Source of the DNA: an uncultured Spartobacteria bacterium
GTDB taxonomy: Bacteria; Verrucomicrobiota; Verrucomicrobiia; Chthoniobacterales; Terrimicrobiaceae
Direction: 5' to 3'
Assembly: GCA_937890535.1 (NCBI GenBank)
Contig: CALBXK010000185.1
Location: forward strand, 1-44,152
Length of the DNA stretch: 44,152 nucleotides
The first letter of the stretch is position 1, and each line of letters opens with the position of its first letter. A model generated the notes under the pieces. It was not told the origin of the DNA, searched no databases, and saw only the letters and a program-made list of their open reading frames with translations. A program made the position numbers and the translations under genes. Of the stretch, positions 9,720 through 18,557 are shown one piece after another.

Positions 9720-9988
9720 CCACAGAGGTCACAGAGAACACAGAGGGAATATGGATAAGGAAGAGTAACTTACGTAAATCGTGACACGCTGGAGAATGTC
9801 GTCTGTCAGGGGTGTCGCTATTGAAGCTCTGCTTTTCTCCACGCGCCTTTGAAAGCCTGGCCGTTGCTGCGGATGCGCCTCATTCCTCCCAGAATTCGTT
9901 CCCTTCGGGCTGCGTTCAGCAGGCGATGTCCGAGGTTCCCACCGCTCCCGTTCTGTTGCAGCTCTGTGGTCTCTGTGACCTCTGTGGT
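9720..9988. repeat. Element bounded by inverted CACAGAG-rich repeats
   Basis: ccacagaggtcacagagaacacagag (9720-9745) versus reverse complement of 9963-9988 ccacagaggtcacagagaccacagag, 25/26 match. Confidence 0.7.
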
Positions 9989-10012
9989 GGACCCTTTTTT
10001 CCTTTTTTAGGC

Positions 10013-11113
10013 TCAGACGTTGAAGCGGAAGTCCATGACGTCGCCATCCTGCACGACGTAGTCCTTTCCTTCCACGCGGAGTTTTCCCACATCGCGGGCC
10101 TTGGCTTCAGATCCATAGGTGATGAGGTCATCAAAGGAGATCGTCTGGGCGGCAATGAAACCGCGCTCAAAATCACTGTGGATCACGCCGGCGGCGGTGG
10201 GGGCCTTGTCCCCGGCGTGGATGGTCCAGGCCCGGGTTTCTTTGGGGCCGGTGGTCAGGTACGTCCGAAGACCCAGGAGATGATAGACGGCCCGGATCAG
10301 GAGGCTCACGCCGCTGTCGGAGACTCCAAGGCCGCTCAGAAACTCCAAGGCCTCCTCCGGGGGCAACTCAGAGAGTTCGCTTTCGATCTGGGCGCTAATG
10401 ACGACGGCTTCGCTGCCCATATGGGCGGCGGCGTATTCACGCACCGCAAGAATGTAGGGATTGTCGGCCCGGGCGAGGTCGTTTTCGCCGACGTTACATG
10501 CAAAAATGACCGGCTTGCTGGTGAGAAGAAAAAACTCTTTGAGCGTTCTCTTTTCCTCGTCGGACAGGTCGGCGGTGAGAGCGGGCTTTCCGGCGTCGAG
10601 ATGGGGTAGGAGCTTTTCGGCCAGGGCGATTTCCGCCTTGGCGGTTTTATCCCCGGTTCGGGCTCCTTTTTGTTGGCGCTCGGCGCGTTTTTTCAACGCC
10701 GCCATATCGGCCAGAAGGAGTTCGGTGGTGATGATTTCAATGTCACGAACGGGATCGACCGATCCGGTGACGTGGTGGATGTCGTCATTTTCGAAGCAAC
10801 GGACCACTTGGACGATGGCATCGACCTCCCGGATGTGGGAAAGAAATTTATTGCCAAGGCCTTCGCCCTCGCTCGCTCCGGCGACCAGACCCGCGATATC
10901 AACAAACTCGATGGCGGCGGGAAGGATCTTCTCCGAACCGGAGAGGGCGGCGAGTTTCTCGAGGCGCTCGTCCGGCACGTTGACGATGCCGACATTGGGC
11001 TCGATGGTGCAAAAGGGAAAATTGGCCGCCTGGGCTTTGCGGGTTCGGGTGACGGCGTTGAAGAGGGTGGACTTGCCGACATTGGGCAACCCGACGATTC
11101 CAGATTTGAGCAT
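10013..11113 (-). CDS. ychF: Redox-regulated/ribosome-binding ATPase YchF
   Basis: MLKSGIVGLPNVGKSTLFNAVTRTRKAQAANFPFCTIEPNVGIV...; the 538-aa ORF extends upstream but the true start is ATG 11113. Confidence 0.96.
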   Translation of the reverse strand: MLKSGIVGLPNVGKSTLFNAVTRTRKAQAANFPFCTIEPNVGIVNVPDERLEKLAALSGSEKILPAAIEFVDIAGLVAGASEGEGLGNKFLSHIREVDAIVQVVRCFENDDIHHVTGSVDPVRDIEIITTELLLADMAALKKRAERQQKGARTGDKTAKAEIALAEKLLPHLDAGKPALTADLSDEEKRTLKEFFLLTSKPVIFACNVGENDLARADNPYILAVREYAAAHMGSEAVVISAQIESELSELPPEEALEFLSGLGVSDSGVSLLIRAVYHLLGLRTYLTTGPKETRAWTIHAGDKAPTAAGVIHSDFERGFIAAQTISFDDLITYGSEAKARDVGKLRVEGKDYVVQDGDVMDFRFNV

Positions 11114-11245
11114 GTGCAATGGTCGGTGAAGTTGAAGTCCGCCGCAAAGCAAATTCGTCGATCTTGCGGAATTGTGGTGATGGCCTGTTCGTTCCGTGGC
11201 TGATGAGTCATTGACGGTTGGCACCCTCGAAGGTATCTTGTCGGT

Positions 11246-11551
11246 GTGATTGCTGATTGTGTTGATCCCAAAGATTTGGAAGTCCTGATTTCTCCAGAGG
11301 TGCTGAGGGGGCATGGATTTCCGAAACCAAAGAAGGTCGCCATAACTTTCGCCGAGGATCATACCGGAAAGCCGTCGTACTTCGTTTATTTGGTCTTCCC
11401 AAACGCAACTTCGGATTCTGCAATCAGTTGGCACAAAATCCAGCCAATGATCGCTTGGGTTCGTGATGTGATCCAGCGCAAGGATGGCGAGCGGCATTGG
11501 CCCTACGTTCAGGTCAAGCGTGAGAAACAGATGCGCGGCGAACTCTTCTGA
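11246..11551 (+). CDS. Small protein of unknown function, partner of HEPN-like gene
   Basis: 101 aa, GTG start; stop overlaps ATG of next gene (TGATG). Confidence 0.55.
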   Translation: MIADCVDPKDLEVLISPEVLRGHGFPKPKKVAITFAEDHTGKPSYFVYLVFPNATSDSAISWHKIQPMIAWVRDVIQRKDGERHWPYVQVKREKQMRGELF

Positions 11552-12084
11552 TGTCCCGCTACAGTCGAGAGTTGCTAACTCAGGCCAGCATGTTGGCCGA
11601 ACTCGATTCGAATCGTCCCAAGCAGGCAAATCTTCGCCGATCTGTGTCGGCTTCTTATTATGCCCTGTTTCATTTTTTGGTCGAGGAGTCTACCCGTCTC
11701 GCTTTCGGAACCCAGCATCTTCAGAAACTGATACGAAACTTTGCGGGACGCGCTTTTGTCCACGGCAAAATGAAATCAGTGTGCGAGGATTTTCAGAAAC
11801 AGATTCCGTCTAGCAAGATTTTGAGACCGTGGTGGGGAAGGCTTCCGATTGCGGATAACCCTGACTTGATCCTGATCGCTAGCGCTTTTGTGGATTTGCA
11901 GCAACAACGACATACCGCTGACTACGATCTGAGTACGCTGTCATTACGGGCTGATGCTCGGAACGCAGCCACATCCGTGCAACAGTCTATGGCGGCGTGG
12001 TCGAAGCTACAGACCTTGGAGCCAGAGATCGCGAAGTTATTTGCAACATCTTTGATGCTGTGGCCAGGATTGAGTGGTCGGTGA
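11551..12084 (+). CDS. HEPN-superfamily-like protein
   Basis: LRRSVSASYYALFHFLVEES and ASAFVDLQQQRHTADYDLS resemble the HEPN pattern. Confidence 0.6.
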   Translation: MSRYSRELLTQASMLAELDSNRPKQANLRRSVSASYYALFHFLVEESTRLAFGTQHLQKLIRNFAGRAFVHGKMKSVCEDFQKQIPSSKILRPWWGRLPIADNPDLILIASAFVDLQQQRHTADYDLSTLSLRADARNAATSVQQSMAAWSKLQTLEPEIAKLFATSLMLWPGLSGR

Positions 12085-12130
12085 TGGCTTCTTTCTTGGT
12101 CTGGGGAAGCGAAGGCTCTAGGATTTTTCC

Positions 12131-12871
12131 GTGAAGCTGATCGATCTGACCACTGATCTCAATACCCTCCTCGGTGTCACCGAGATCCAGGATTACCCCC
12201 AGGCCGTGAACGGTTTGCAGGTGGAAAATGGCGGCGAAGTGACCCGTGTCGCGGTGGCGGTGGACGCGTGCGAGGCGGTGTTGCAGCAGGCGGTGGAGGC
12301 GAAGGCCGATCTGCTCGTCGTGCATCACGGATTATTTTGGAACGGGCTGGGACCGGTCACCGGGGCACAGTACCGGAAGCTTCGACTGGCCCTTGACAAT
12401 AACCTGGCTATTTTCAGCATGCACCTTCCCTTGGATGCCCATCCGGAACTGGGAAACAACGCCCTGCTTTGCGATGCGATAAGATTGCCTGCGAAGCGCC
12501 GACCGTTCCTGGAGATCGGCTGGCAGGCCGAGGAGGAAGTTTCCCGTGAGTCCTTATTGGCCAGGGTTTCGAAAGCGGTGGGCGGACCGGTTCATCTCGC
12601 ACCGGGTGGCCCCGAAACCTGTGGGAGGATCGGAGTCGCGACCGGTGGTGCCGGGAGCGAGATTTTTCGCGCCGTGGAGGAGGGAGTCGATACCTTTATT
12701 ACCGGGGAAGGGCCGCATTGGAGTTACACGGCGGCTGAGGAAGTTGGAGTGAATCTCCTCTATGCCGGTCACTATGCGACCGAGACTTTTGGGGTCAAGG
12801 CGTTGGGTGAGGAACTGCAACGGAAATTCAAACTCCCCTGGGAATTTCTCGATCATCCGACCGGGCTCTAA
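12131..12871 (+). CDS. Nif3-like dinuclear metal center hexameric protein
   Basis: QAVNGLQVENGGEVTRVAVAVDACEAVLQQAVEAKADLLVVHHGLFWNG...; C-terminal FITGEGPHWSYTAAEEVGVNLLYAGHYATETFGVKAL. Confidence 0.92.
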   Translation: MKLIDLTTDLNTLLGVTEIQDYPQAVNGLQVENGGEVTRVAVAVDACEAVLQQAVEAKADLLVVHHGLFWNGLGPVTGAQYRKLRLALDNNLAIFSMHLPLDAHPELGNNALLCDAIRLPAKRRPFLEIGWQAEEEVSRESLLARVSKAVGGPVHLAPGGPETCGRIGVATGGAGSEIFRAVEEGVDTFITGEGPHWSYTAAEEVGVNLLYAGHYATETFGVKALGEELQRKFKLPWEFLDHPTGL

Positions 12872-12960
12872 AGAAAGCAGGAAGGCAGGAAAATGGAATT
12901 GGAGGCTCTTAGTGGGAGAATTATCGGATCGACGATCTCAGTCCATCGTGATCCTCAGAG

Positions 12961-13572
12961 ATGATTTCTCGTTGTTTTTTCCAGAAAGATCCGGTGGATT
13001 GCGCCCGGGCGCTGGTGGGGTGTCGGTTGCGCTGGGGAGCCTGTACGGGAATTGTGGTGGAGACGGAGGCCTATGATACCGAGGGTGATGCTGCCTGTCA
13101 TACGGCCTTCCGGCCCGGGGCCCGGGCCTTTGTCCGGAATCATGGGGAAGGGACCGCTTATGTCTATTTTGCCTATGGGATGCATTGGATGCTCAACGTA
13201 TTGGTGAAGGGATGTCGGGAAGGTTTTGTGCTCATCCGGGCGGTGGAGCCATTGCGAGGTCTCCGGGCCATGCGGGTGGCGAGGGGCGTAACCCGGGACA
13301 GCCAACTGTGTTCCGGACCAGGGAAACTCACCCAGGCGATGGGAGTGACCGGGGCGCATCATGGGCTCGACCTCTGTAGGGATCCGGGGTTTGGGTTTCA
13401 AGCTTGCGGCGAAGCGGGTCCGGTGGCCGCCTCGCCCCGGATTGGTATTACCCGCGCCGCGGAGCGACCGTGGCGGTTCCATCTGGTGGGAAACGCCCAT
13501 GTGAGCGGGTCCAAGCAACAGAACCGTATTCGAGCCGGAACCCCAGAAAACGAAGAGGCCGGACGGAAATAA
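12961..13572 (+). CDS. DNA-3-methyladenine glycosylase (AAG/MPG family)
   Basis: DCARALVGCRLRWG...IVVETEAYDTEGDAACHTAFRPGARAF...GTAYVYFAYGMHWMLNVL. Confidence 0.93.
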   Translation: MISRCFFQKDPVDCARALVGCRLRWGACTGIVVETEAYDTEGDAACHTAFRPGARAFVRNHGEGTAYVYFAYGMHWMLNVLVKGCREGFVLIRAVEPLRGLRAMRVARGVTRDSQLCSGPGKLTQAMGVTGAHHGLDLCRDPGFGFQACGEAGPVAASPRIGITRAAERPWRFHLVGNAHVSGSKQQNRIRAGTPENEEAGRK

Positions 13573-13584
13573 ATCCGTCCGGCC
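13557..13584. terminator. Bidirectional hairpin terminator candidate between convergent genes
   Basis: 11-bp perfect stem ggccggacgga/tccgtccggcc between the glycosylase (+) and lipoprotein (-) 3' ends; no clear T tract. Confidence 0.6.
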
Positions 13585-13605
13585 AGAAACTCAATAAGCA
13601 GGAGC

Positions 13606-13725
13606 TTACTTCGAGTATCCCATGCTCGCTGGCGCTGGCGCTGGCGTGGACTTGCTTGCGCAAGCACCCAAACTGAGTGACGCGACGGCGACTGCAAGAG
13701 CCGCAAAAATTTTAACTAGTTTCAC
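13606..13725 (-). CDS. Small lipoprotein (39 aa) with APAPA tail
   Basis: GTG start after GGAGGGG; VKLVKIFAALAVAVASLSLGACASKSTPAPAPASMGYSK with lipobox LGAC. Confidence 0.65.
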   Translation of the reverse strand: MKLVKIFAALAVAVASLSLGACASKSTPAPAPASMGYSK

Positions 13726-13797
13726 AATATTTTCCCCTCCTTCCGTAGCTGGTAGCTGGGGCGAGAGTGCCAAATCCCCGGGAACTGACAATAAGAA

Positions 13798-14295
13798 TCA
13801 CTCAAAAATTTCTACCTGGGTTCCCTCCGCGATCTGGTCGAAGATTGCGATGATGTCCTCATTGCGCATGCGGACGCAGCCGCAACTGGCGGGGGAACCG
13901 ATCTGAGACTCGTGATTTGTTCCGTGAATGTAGATATAGCGGTCCCTGGTATTGGCGTTTTTCGGATCCAGACCCTCCAGCCAGAGGATGCGTGTAAGGA
14001 TGAGGTCTTCCTCGCCGCCTTCCCCGGCGATCTCGCCAGTCGGGCAGCGGGCTTTGAAGACAGTCCCGGCTGGTGCGTCTCTTCCAAATTTTTTCGAGAC
14101 GATAAATCGGCCAAGCGGTGTCTTAAAACTTCCGGGTTCAAAGCCGGGGCCGAATTTTGAAGTCGATACCGGATAGGTGGTCATCACTTGCCGCCCGTGA
14201 ACGACTTCCATCGTCTGGCGGGAAATCCTGACCAGAAGTTGAGGGGACTCCGGCAGCAAAGGAGCGTGGACATGTTTTTCAGAATGGTTAATCAT
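13798..14295 (-). CDS. L,D-transpeptidase (YkuD family)
   Basis: YIYIHGTNHESQIGSPASCGCVRMRNEDI catalytic motif. Confidence 0.92.
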   Translation of the reverse strand: MINHSEKHVHAPLLPESPQLLVRISRQTMEVVHGRQVMTTYPVSTSKFGPGFEPGSFKTPLGRFIVSKKFGRDAPAGTVFKARCPTGEIAGEGGEEDLILTRILWLEGLDPKNANTRDRYIYIHGTNHESQIGSPASCGCVRMRNEDIIAIFDQIAEGTQVEIFE

Positions 14296-14309
14296 GAGGT
14301 TACTTTCCT

Positions 14310-15308
14310 ATGTCCAAAGAATATCGAATTGCAGTGGTGGGTGCAACTGGCGCCGTAGGGGTCGAAATGCTTCGGGTCATGGAGCGGCGCAATTTTCCAG
14401 TTTCCAAGCTCAAATTGCTGGCCTCGCCACGTTCGGCCGGCACGACCCTGAAGTTCCGAGACGACGAGATCATGGTCGAGCCGCTTGGGGTGAATTCCTT
14501 TGAGGATATCGACGTGGCACTGTTCAGTGCCGGGGGGGGGATTTCCAAGGAATATGCGCCGATTGCGGTGCAGAGTCGGGCGGTGGTGGTGGATAACTCA
14601 TCGGCCTTCCGTCTTCAGCAGGATGTGCCTCTGGTGATTCCGGAAATCAATGGCGGCGATATCGCTGCTCACAAGGGAATCATCGCCAACCCCAACTGTA
14701 CCACAGCGGTCGCGCTCATGGCCTTGTATCCTCTGCATCAAAAGTTTCGTGTCAAGCGGGTCATTGCCTCCAGCTACCAGGCTGTTTCCGGGGCGGGAGC
14801 CCGGGCGATCGAGGAACTTAAGAGCCAGGTCAAAACCTTGGCAGGCGGAGGAGCCGCCAAGCCCGAAGTGTTTCCTCATCAGATTGCCTTCAATGTCATT
14901 CCGCAGGTGGATTCGTTCCTGGAGTCGGGATACACCAAGGAAGAGATGAAATTGCAGGAGGAGGGGAGGCGCATTATGCACCATCCGAATTTTAGAGCTT
15001 CGGTCACTTGTGTCCGGGTCCCGGTGTATCGGGCCCATTCCGTGGCAGTCACTGCAGAATTTGAATCGCCGGTGGCTGCCTACGAGGCTCGGGAGGCGAT
15101 TTCGGCGTTTCCGGGCGTCAGAATTTGCGATGACACTTCATCACAATCCTATCCGATGCCGTTGGAGGTGGCGGGCCAGGATGATTGCTTCGTGGGACGG
15201 ATTCGCGCGGACTGTGCCTTGGAAAACGGTCTTTCGTTTTGGGTCTGCGGGGATCAACTCCTCAAGGGGGCCGCTCTCAACGCTGTTCAGATTGCAGAGG
15301 CCCTCTGA
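14310..15308 (+). CDS. asd: Aspartate-semialdehyde dehydrogenase
   Basis: IAVVGATGAVGVEMLRVMERRNFPVSKLKLLASPRSAGTTL...IANPNCTTAVALMAL...SSYQAVSGAGARAI. Confidence 0.97.
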   Translation: MSKEYRIAVVGATGAVGVEMLRVMERRNFPVSKLKLLASPRSAGTTLKFRDDEIMVEPLGVNSFEDIDVALFSAGGGISKEYAPIAVQSRAVVVDNSSAFRLQQDVPLVIPEINGGDIAAHKGIIANPNCTTAVALMALYPLHQKFRVKRVIASSYQAVSGAGARAIEELKSQVKTLAGGGAAKPEVFPHQIAFNVIPQVDSFLESGYTKEEMKLQEEGRRIMHHPNFRASVTCVRVPVYRAHSVAVTAEFESPVAAYEAREAISAFPGVRICDDTSSQSYPMPLEVAGQDDCFVGRIRADCALENGLSFWVCGDQLLKGAALNAVQIAEAL

Positions 15309-15435
15309 GTTTCCCTCGCCATGATTGACTTCGGTTCACCGTTCACATCGGCTTGGAAACGCACCGAGACCATTCTGTTTCGGTCCTTTGCCCGTTGCTG
15401 AGTGAAGAGTCTGCGAAGTTCGTTGCGACTCGGAC

Positions 15436-16404
15436 TCAGGTGGTATTTGGAATTTTCGGTCGAAGACCGCTCTGATCCCTGGAGGAACGGGAGACCTGCA
15501 GAAGGGGCTTGATTCGTTGCAAGGTTGGCTCATTGAGACCCTTGATTTTATCCAGGTCCTCGATGGTGCGATAGGGGCGTTTTTTTATGATTCGGGCGGC
15601 GAGAACGGCGCCGATTCCAGGGAGGTTTTCCAGTTGGGCCTGGCTGGCGGTATTGATATCGAGGGGAAACTCGTTCGGGGTCTTTTGAATGGCCGCAAGT
15701 TCGCGATCTTCCCGGCGCTTATCGGCCCGCAAAGCTGCGATCCGGGAGGAATTGCTCAGTTTCCAGACGCCGGAACGATCCATGGCCGCCGCAAGCTCCA
15801 GGTCGGCCAGACCGGCCGCATATTCATCGCGTGAGGTGCCGTCCGGCCGCTCCCGGGAAATGCCTTTGGCGCGGGCCAATCCTTTTCGGACCAGAAGCGT
15901 GGAGAGATCCTCTCCACCAGCGGTGGTGATATAGGCATAGTAGCGGGGCCGACTCGAACGCCCCAAGGCCTTGGCAAATCCCGTATGAACGGTGAAGTCA
16001 TTTTTTAGGATGGATTGCACGAACTTGGTCGCGGCTTCTCCCTTGGCGATGAGATCGGAAGGATTCTCGACGCCAAAATGGCGGGCTTGCTCGCGCAATC
16101 GTCTCCGGTCGGAATCGAAGGAAATTCGCGTTTCCATGCAATCGACCCCATAGAGGCGAAAGGTTTCTTTGCGGGGCGCACCAGTGGTGGGATCAGAAAA
16201 TTCCACCAGGAAGCTGTCGCCGTCCGCCCAGTCGGCGGGAACCAAGCGGGCGTTTGCTATCGAGGTCAATTCCGCAGAGGCGTGGAGGAATTCTGTCGAG
16301 GTCGCGACCAGAATGATGGCGCTGAGCGCGATCACTCCACGGGGGAAGAGATTTTGGAAGACCAAGGACATTCCGCTCAGGATGGCAAAAAACGGCCGGG
16401 CCAT
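15436..16404 (-). CDS. Thermonuclease (SNase)-like protein with C-terminal helix-hairpin-helix (ComEA-like)
   Basis: VPADWADGDSFLVEF...FRLYGVDCMETR; C-terminal LDINTASQAQLENLPGIGAVLAARIIKKRPYRTIEDLDKIKGL. Confidence 0.88.
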   Translation of the reverse strand: MARPFFAILSGMSLVFQNLFPRGVIALSAIILVATSTEFLHASAELTSIANARLVPADWADGDSFLVEFSDPTTGAPRKETFRLYGVDCMETRISFDSDRRRLREQARHFGVENPSDLIAKGEAATKFVQSILKNDFTVHTGFAKALGRSSRPRYYAYITTAGGEDLSTLLVRKGLARAKGISRERPDGTSRDEYAAGLADLELAAAMDRSGVWKLSNSSRIAALRADKRREDRELAAIQKTPNEFPLDINTASQAQLENLPGIGAVLAARIIKKRPYRTIEDLDKIKGLNEPTLQRIKPLLQVSRSSRDQSGLRPKIPNTT

Positions 16405-16424
16405 CAACCCTGTCCTCTCTCAGC
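16393..16424. repeat. 32-bp direct repeat copy 1 flanking ATPase cassette
   Basis: cggccgggccatcaaccctgtcctctctcagc, 1 mismatch to 18025-18056. Confidence 0.97.
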
Positions 16425-16698
16425 GTCGGCGACGGAGCAAAAAGGAATTTCTTACCGGAGCAAAAGGGGACAGATGCGGTCATTGAGATCAATCTCGGAA
16501 CCCCCTCTGGCTAGCCGATCGGCCCCGGAGGCCGGCCCGACACACGCTGTCGTCGCGGAGGCGGCTTGGCGGGATTCAAAGACATGGAGCCTGCGTAGTT
16601 CCAGTTGGCTGAGCGGCTTCACCACCAAAGAAACGCCCTTTTGCAGGTTCGATAGGCTGTTTTTGCGAGAAACCAGAGGCAGATGGGAGGAGAATGAA

Positions 16699-16729
16699 CA
16701 AACATAATGCTTTTCATACATTATGTTTG
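16699..16729. promoter_or_regulatory. Palindromic operator/promoter candidate upstream of ATPase
   Basis: caaacataatg - 9 nt - cattatgtttg, 11-bp perfect arms, 18 bp upstream of the likely ATG at 16747. Confidence 0.6.
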
Positions 16730-16746
16730 AATGCATCATATTCCCA

Positions 16747-18015
16747 ATGAAGCTGGAATTTGTGAATCGGGAGGAGGAGTTGGGTGAGCTGGACGCGGCG
16801 GCGCGGCGCGGCGGGCTACTCATCGTCTTCGGGCGCCGGAGGGTCGGCAAGACCCGCATGCTGCGGCGATGGATGGATGGCCGGGGCGGAATGTTCAGCC
16901 AGGCATTGGAGGGTCCGTCGAATATGCAGATCGGGCAAATTTTTGCCGATATCCGCGACCAACTGGAAACGAAGATCGCGCCGGGCGGATGGGATGATTT
17001 GCTGGAGATCCTGAGTCTTCAGAGGAAGCCGTGGGTGCTTTGTTTGGACGAGTTTCCGTATCTGGCGTCGCGGGACGCGAGTCTGCCAAGCCGCTTGCAG
17101 CGGTGGCTGGACCACGGGATGCCGAATGGGTGCCTGCTGGTACTCTCCGGCTCTAGCATGCGGATGATGCACGATTTGTTCCTACACCGCACGGCACCGC
17201 TCTATGGAAGGGCGCAGAAGCTGTTGCAGGTGGGGCCGATGGATTATCAGGCGTTTTGTCATGCCTGCGGGCTGGATGCCAAAGCCGAGGTGGCGTTCGA
17301 GAAGTTTGCCTGCGTGGGCGGAATTCCGAAATACTGGGAATTCGTCGAGCCGGGAAAAGACACGGTGGATTTGGCGGAGTCGTTGTTTTTTGATTTCGCT
17401 CCCTACATGGAACAGGAGCCGAGGCGCATTCTTCATGACGAGGGATTGGCTGGAGCCAATGCGCTGGCGGTGCTGGAGGCCGTGGGGCGGGGAGCCTCGC
17501 GGGCCTCGGAGATCGCCGGTCGCCTGGGAACCGCACAGACAAACCTGTCGCGTCTGCTGCAGCAATTGATGGATGCGTCTGTGCTGTCCCGGGAGCTGCC
17601 TTTTGGCGAAAGCACCCGCACCTCCAAGCGCACGCTTTACCGGATCCAGGATCCCGCCCTGCGGTTTTGGTTCGGTGTTTATTCGCCGCACCGGAGCCTT
17701 TGGCGGACCTATTCGGTCGGGAAGAAACGTCTATTGATTCACTGCCATGCGGCTTCCGTTTTTGAAGACTGGTGCCGAAGCCTGTATCCGGGTTCCGGCC
17801 GGTATTGGGAAAAATCGCTCGAAATTGATTTGGTTTGTCCAGACCCGGAAGCCCCTGACAGGCTTTTGGTCGGAGAGGTGAAGTGGAAGCGCCTCGCCAA
17901 GCGGGAGCGGGAAAATTTCCGACGTGGTCTGATGGACAAATGGAGCCGCTGCGCGCTGGCATCCCGCCACCCCCATGTGCGCTTCGAGGTTTTTGACGCT
18001 GGAAAGATTCGTTAG
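16747..18015 (+). CDS. AAA+ ATPase of the archaeal-type ATP-binding family (COG1672/DUF234-like)
   Basis: MKLEFVNREEELGELDAAARRGGLLIVFGRRRVGKTRML...VLCLDEFPYLAS...; C-terminal DUF234-like nuclease-fold region EIDLVCPDPEAPDRLLVGEVKW. Confidence 0.85.
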   Translation: MKLEFVNREEELGELDAAARRGGLLIVFGRRRVGKTRMLRRWMDGRGGMFSQALEGPSNMQIGQIFADIRDQLETKIAPGGWDDLLEILSLQRKPWVLCLDEFPYLASRDASLPSRLQRWLDHGMPNGCLLVLSGSSMRMMHDLFLHRTAPLYGRAQKLLQVGPMDYQAFCHACGLDAKAEVAFEKFACVGGIPKYWEFVEPGKDTVDLAESLFFDFAPYMEQEPRRILHDEGLAGANALAVLEAVGRGASRASEIAGRLGTAQTNLSRLLQQLMDASVLSRELPFGESTRTSKRTLYRIQDPALRFWFGVYSPHRSLWRTYSVGKKRLLIHCHAASVFEDWCRSLYPGSGRYWEKSLEIDLVCPDPEAPDRLLVGEVKWKRLAKRERENFRRGLMDKWSRCALASRHPHVRFEVFDAGKIR

Positions 18016-18024
18016 CCCATGATG

Positions 18025-18056
18025 CGGCCGGGCCATCAACCCTGTCCTTTCTCAGC
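18025..18056. repeat. 32-bp direct repeat copy 2 flanking ATPase cassette
   Basis: cggccgggccatcaaccctgtcctttctcagc. Confidence 0.97.
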
Positions 18057-18525
18057 CGCCGAACGACGGAAGGAGCGGGCGACCGTATTTCATAAATGGC
18101 CAGGGGATGCTGGCAAGAATGAGAAGGGTGGCGATGGAGTAGCAAATGGCACCTCGGAGAAATTTACCTCGATCCGTCGCAGCGCGTTTCGATAGTGAGA
18201 ATCCGACCTGGGCAATAATCACAGCGAGCAACATGCCGGTGACGTGTTCCACGGCAAAAAACCGCATTTCGCCATTCTTCATCGCCGCTCCGAAATTGCT
18301 CATCGCCGCCCGGGTGATCGGGCTGAGGGCATAAACGACAAGGCCAATCAGAAGCTGGATATTGAGGAGACTGGTGAAGATGAGGCCGCTTTTGCGGTCT
18401 TTATTCGTCCACTCCGAGCCGAAGGCGACCCCGCTCCAAGTACGGAGAAGTGCCCAGAGGGCGGCTAGAATGATGAGCCAACGGAGAAGGCTGTGGACAT
18501 CGCTGAAGATGGGAAAGGAAGACAT
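18052..18525 (-). CDS. Conserved integral membrane protein of unknown function
   Basis: 157 aa, hydrophobic segments: LLRWLIILAALWALLRTW...GLIFTSLLNIQLLIGLVVYAL. Confidence 0.7.
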   Translation of the reverse strand: MSSFPIFSDVHSLLRWLIILAALWALLRTWSGVAFGSEWTNKDRKSGLIFTSLLNIQLLIGLVVYALSPITRAAMSNFGAAMKNGEMRFFAVEHVTGMLLAVIIAQVGFSLSKRAATDRGKFLRGAICYSIATLLILASIPWPFMKYGRPLLPSFGG

Positions 18526-18557
18526 TCGGAGCAGTCAACCGGGAGAAGCTCAGGGGG

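Noticed and set aside
17153-18145. 330-aa minus-strand ORF antisense to the ATPase
   Set aside because: Shadow ORF of the real plus-strand ATPase; low-complexity Pro/Arg/Ala rich.
15436-18525. ATPase cassette as a classical IS element
   Set aside because: No transposase and no terminal inverted repeats found at the duplication boundaries; only a direct duplication is visible.
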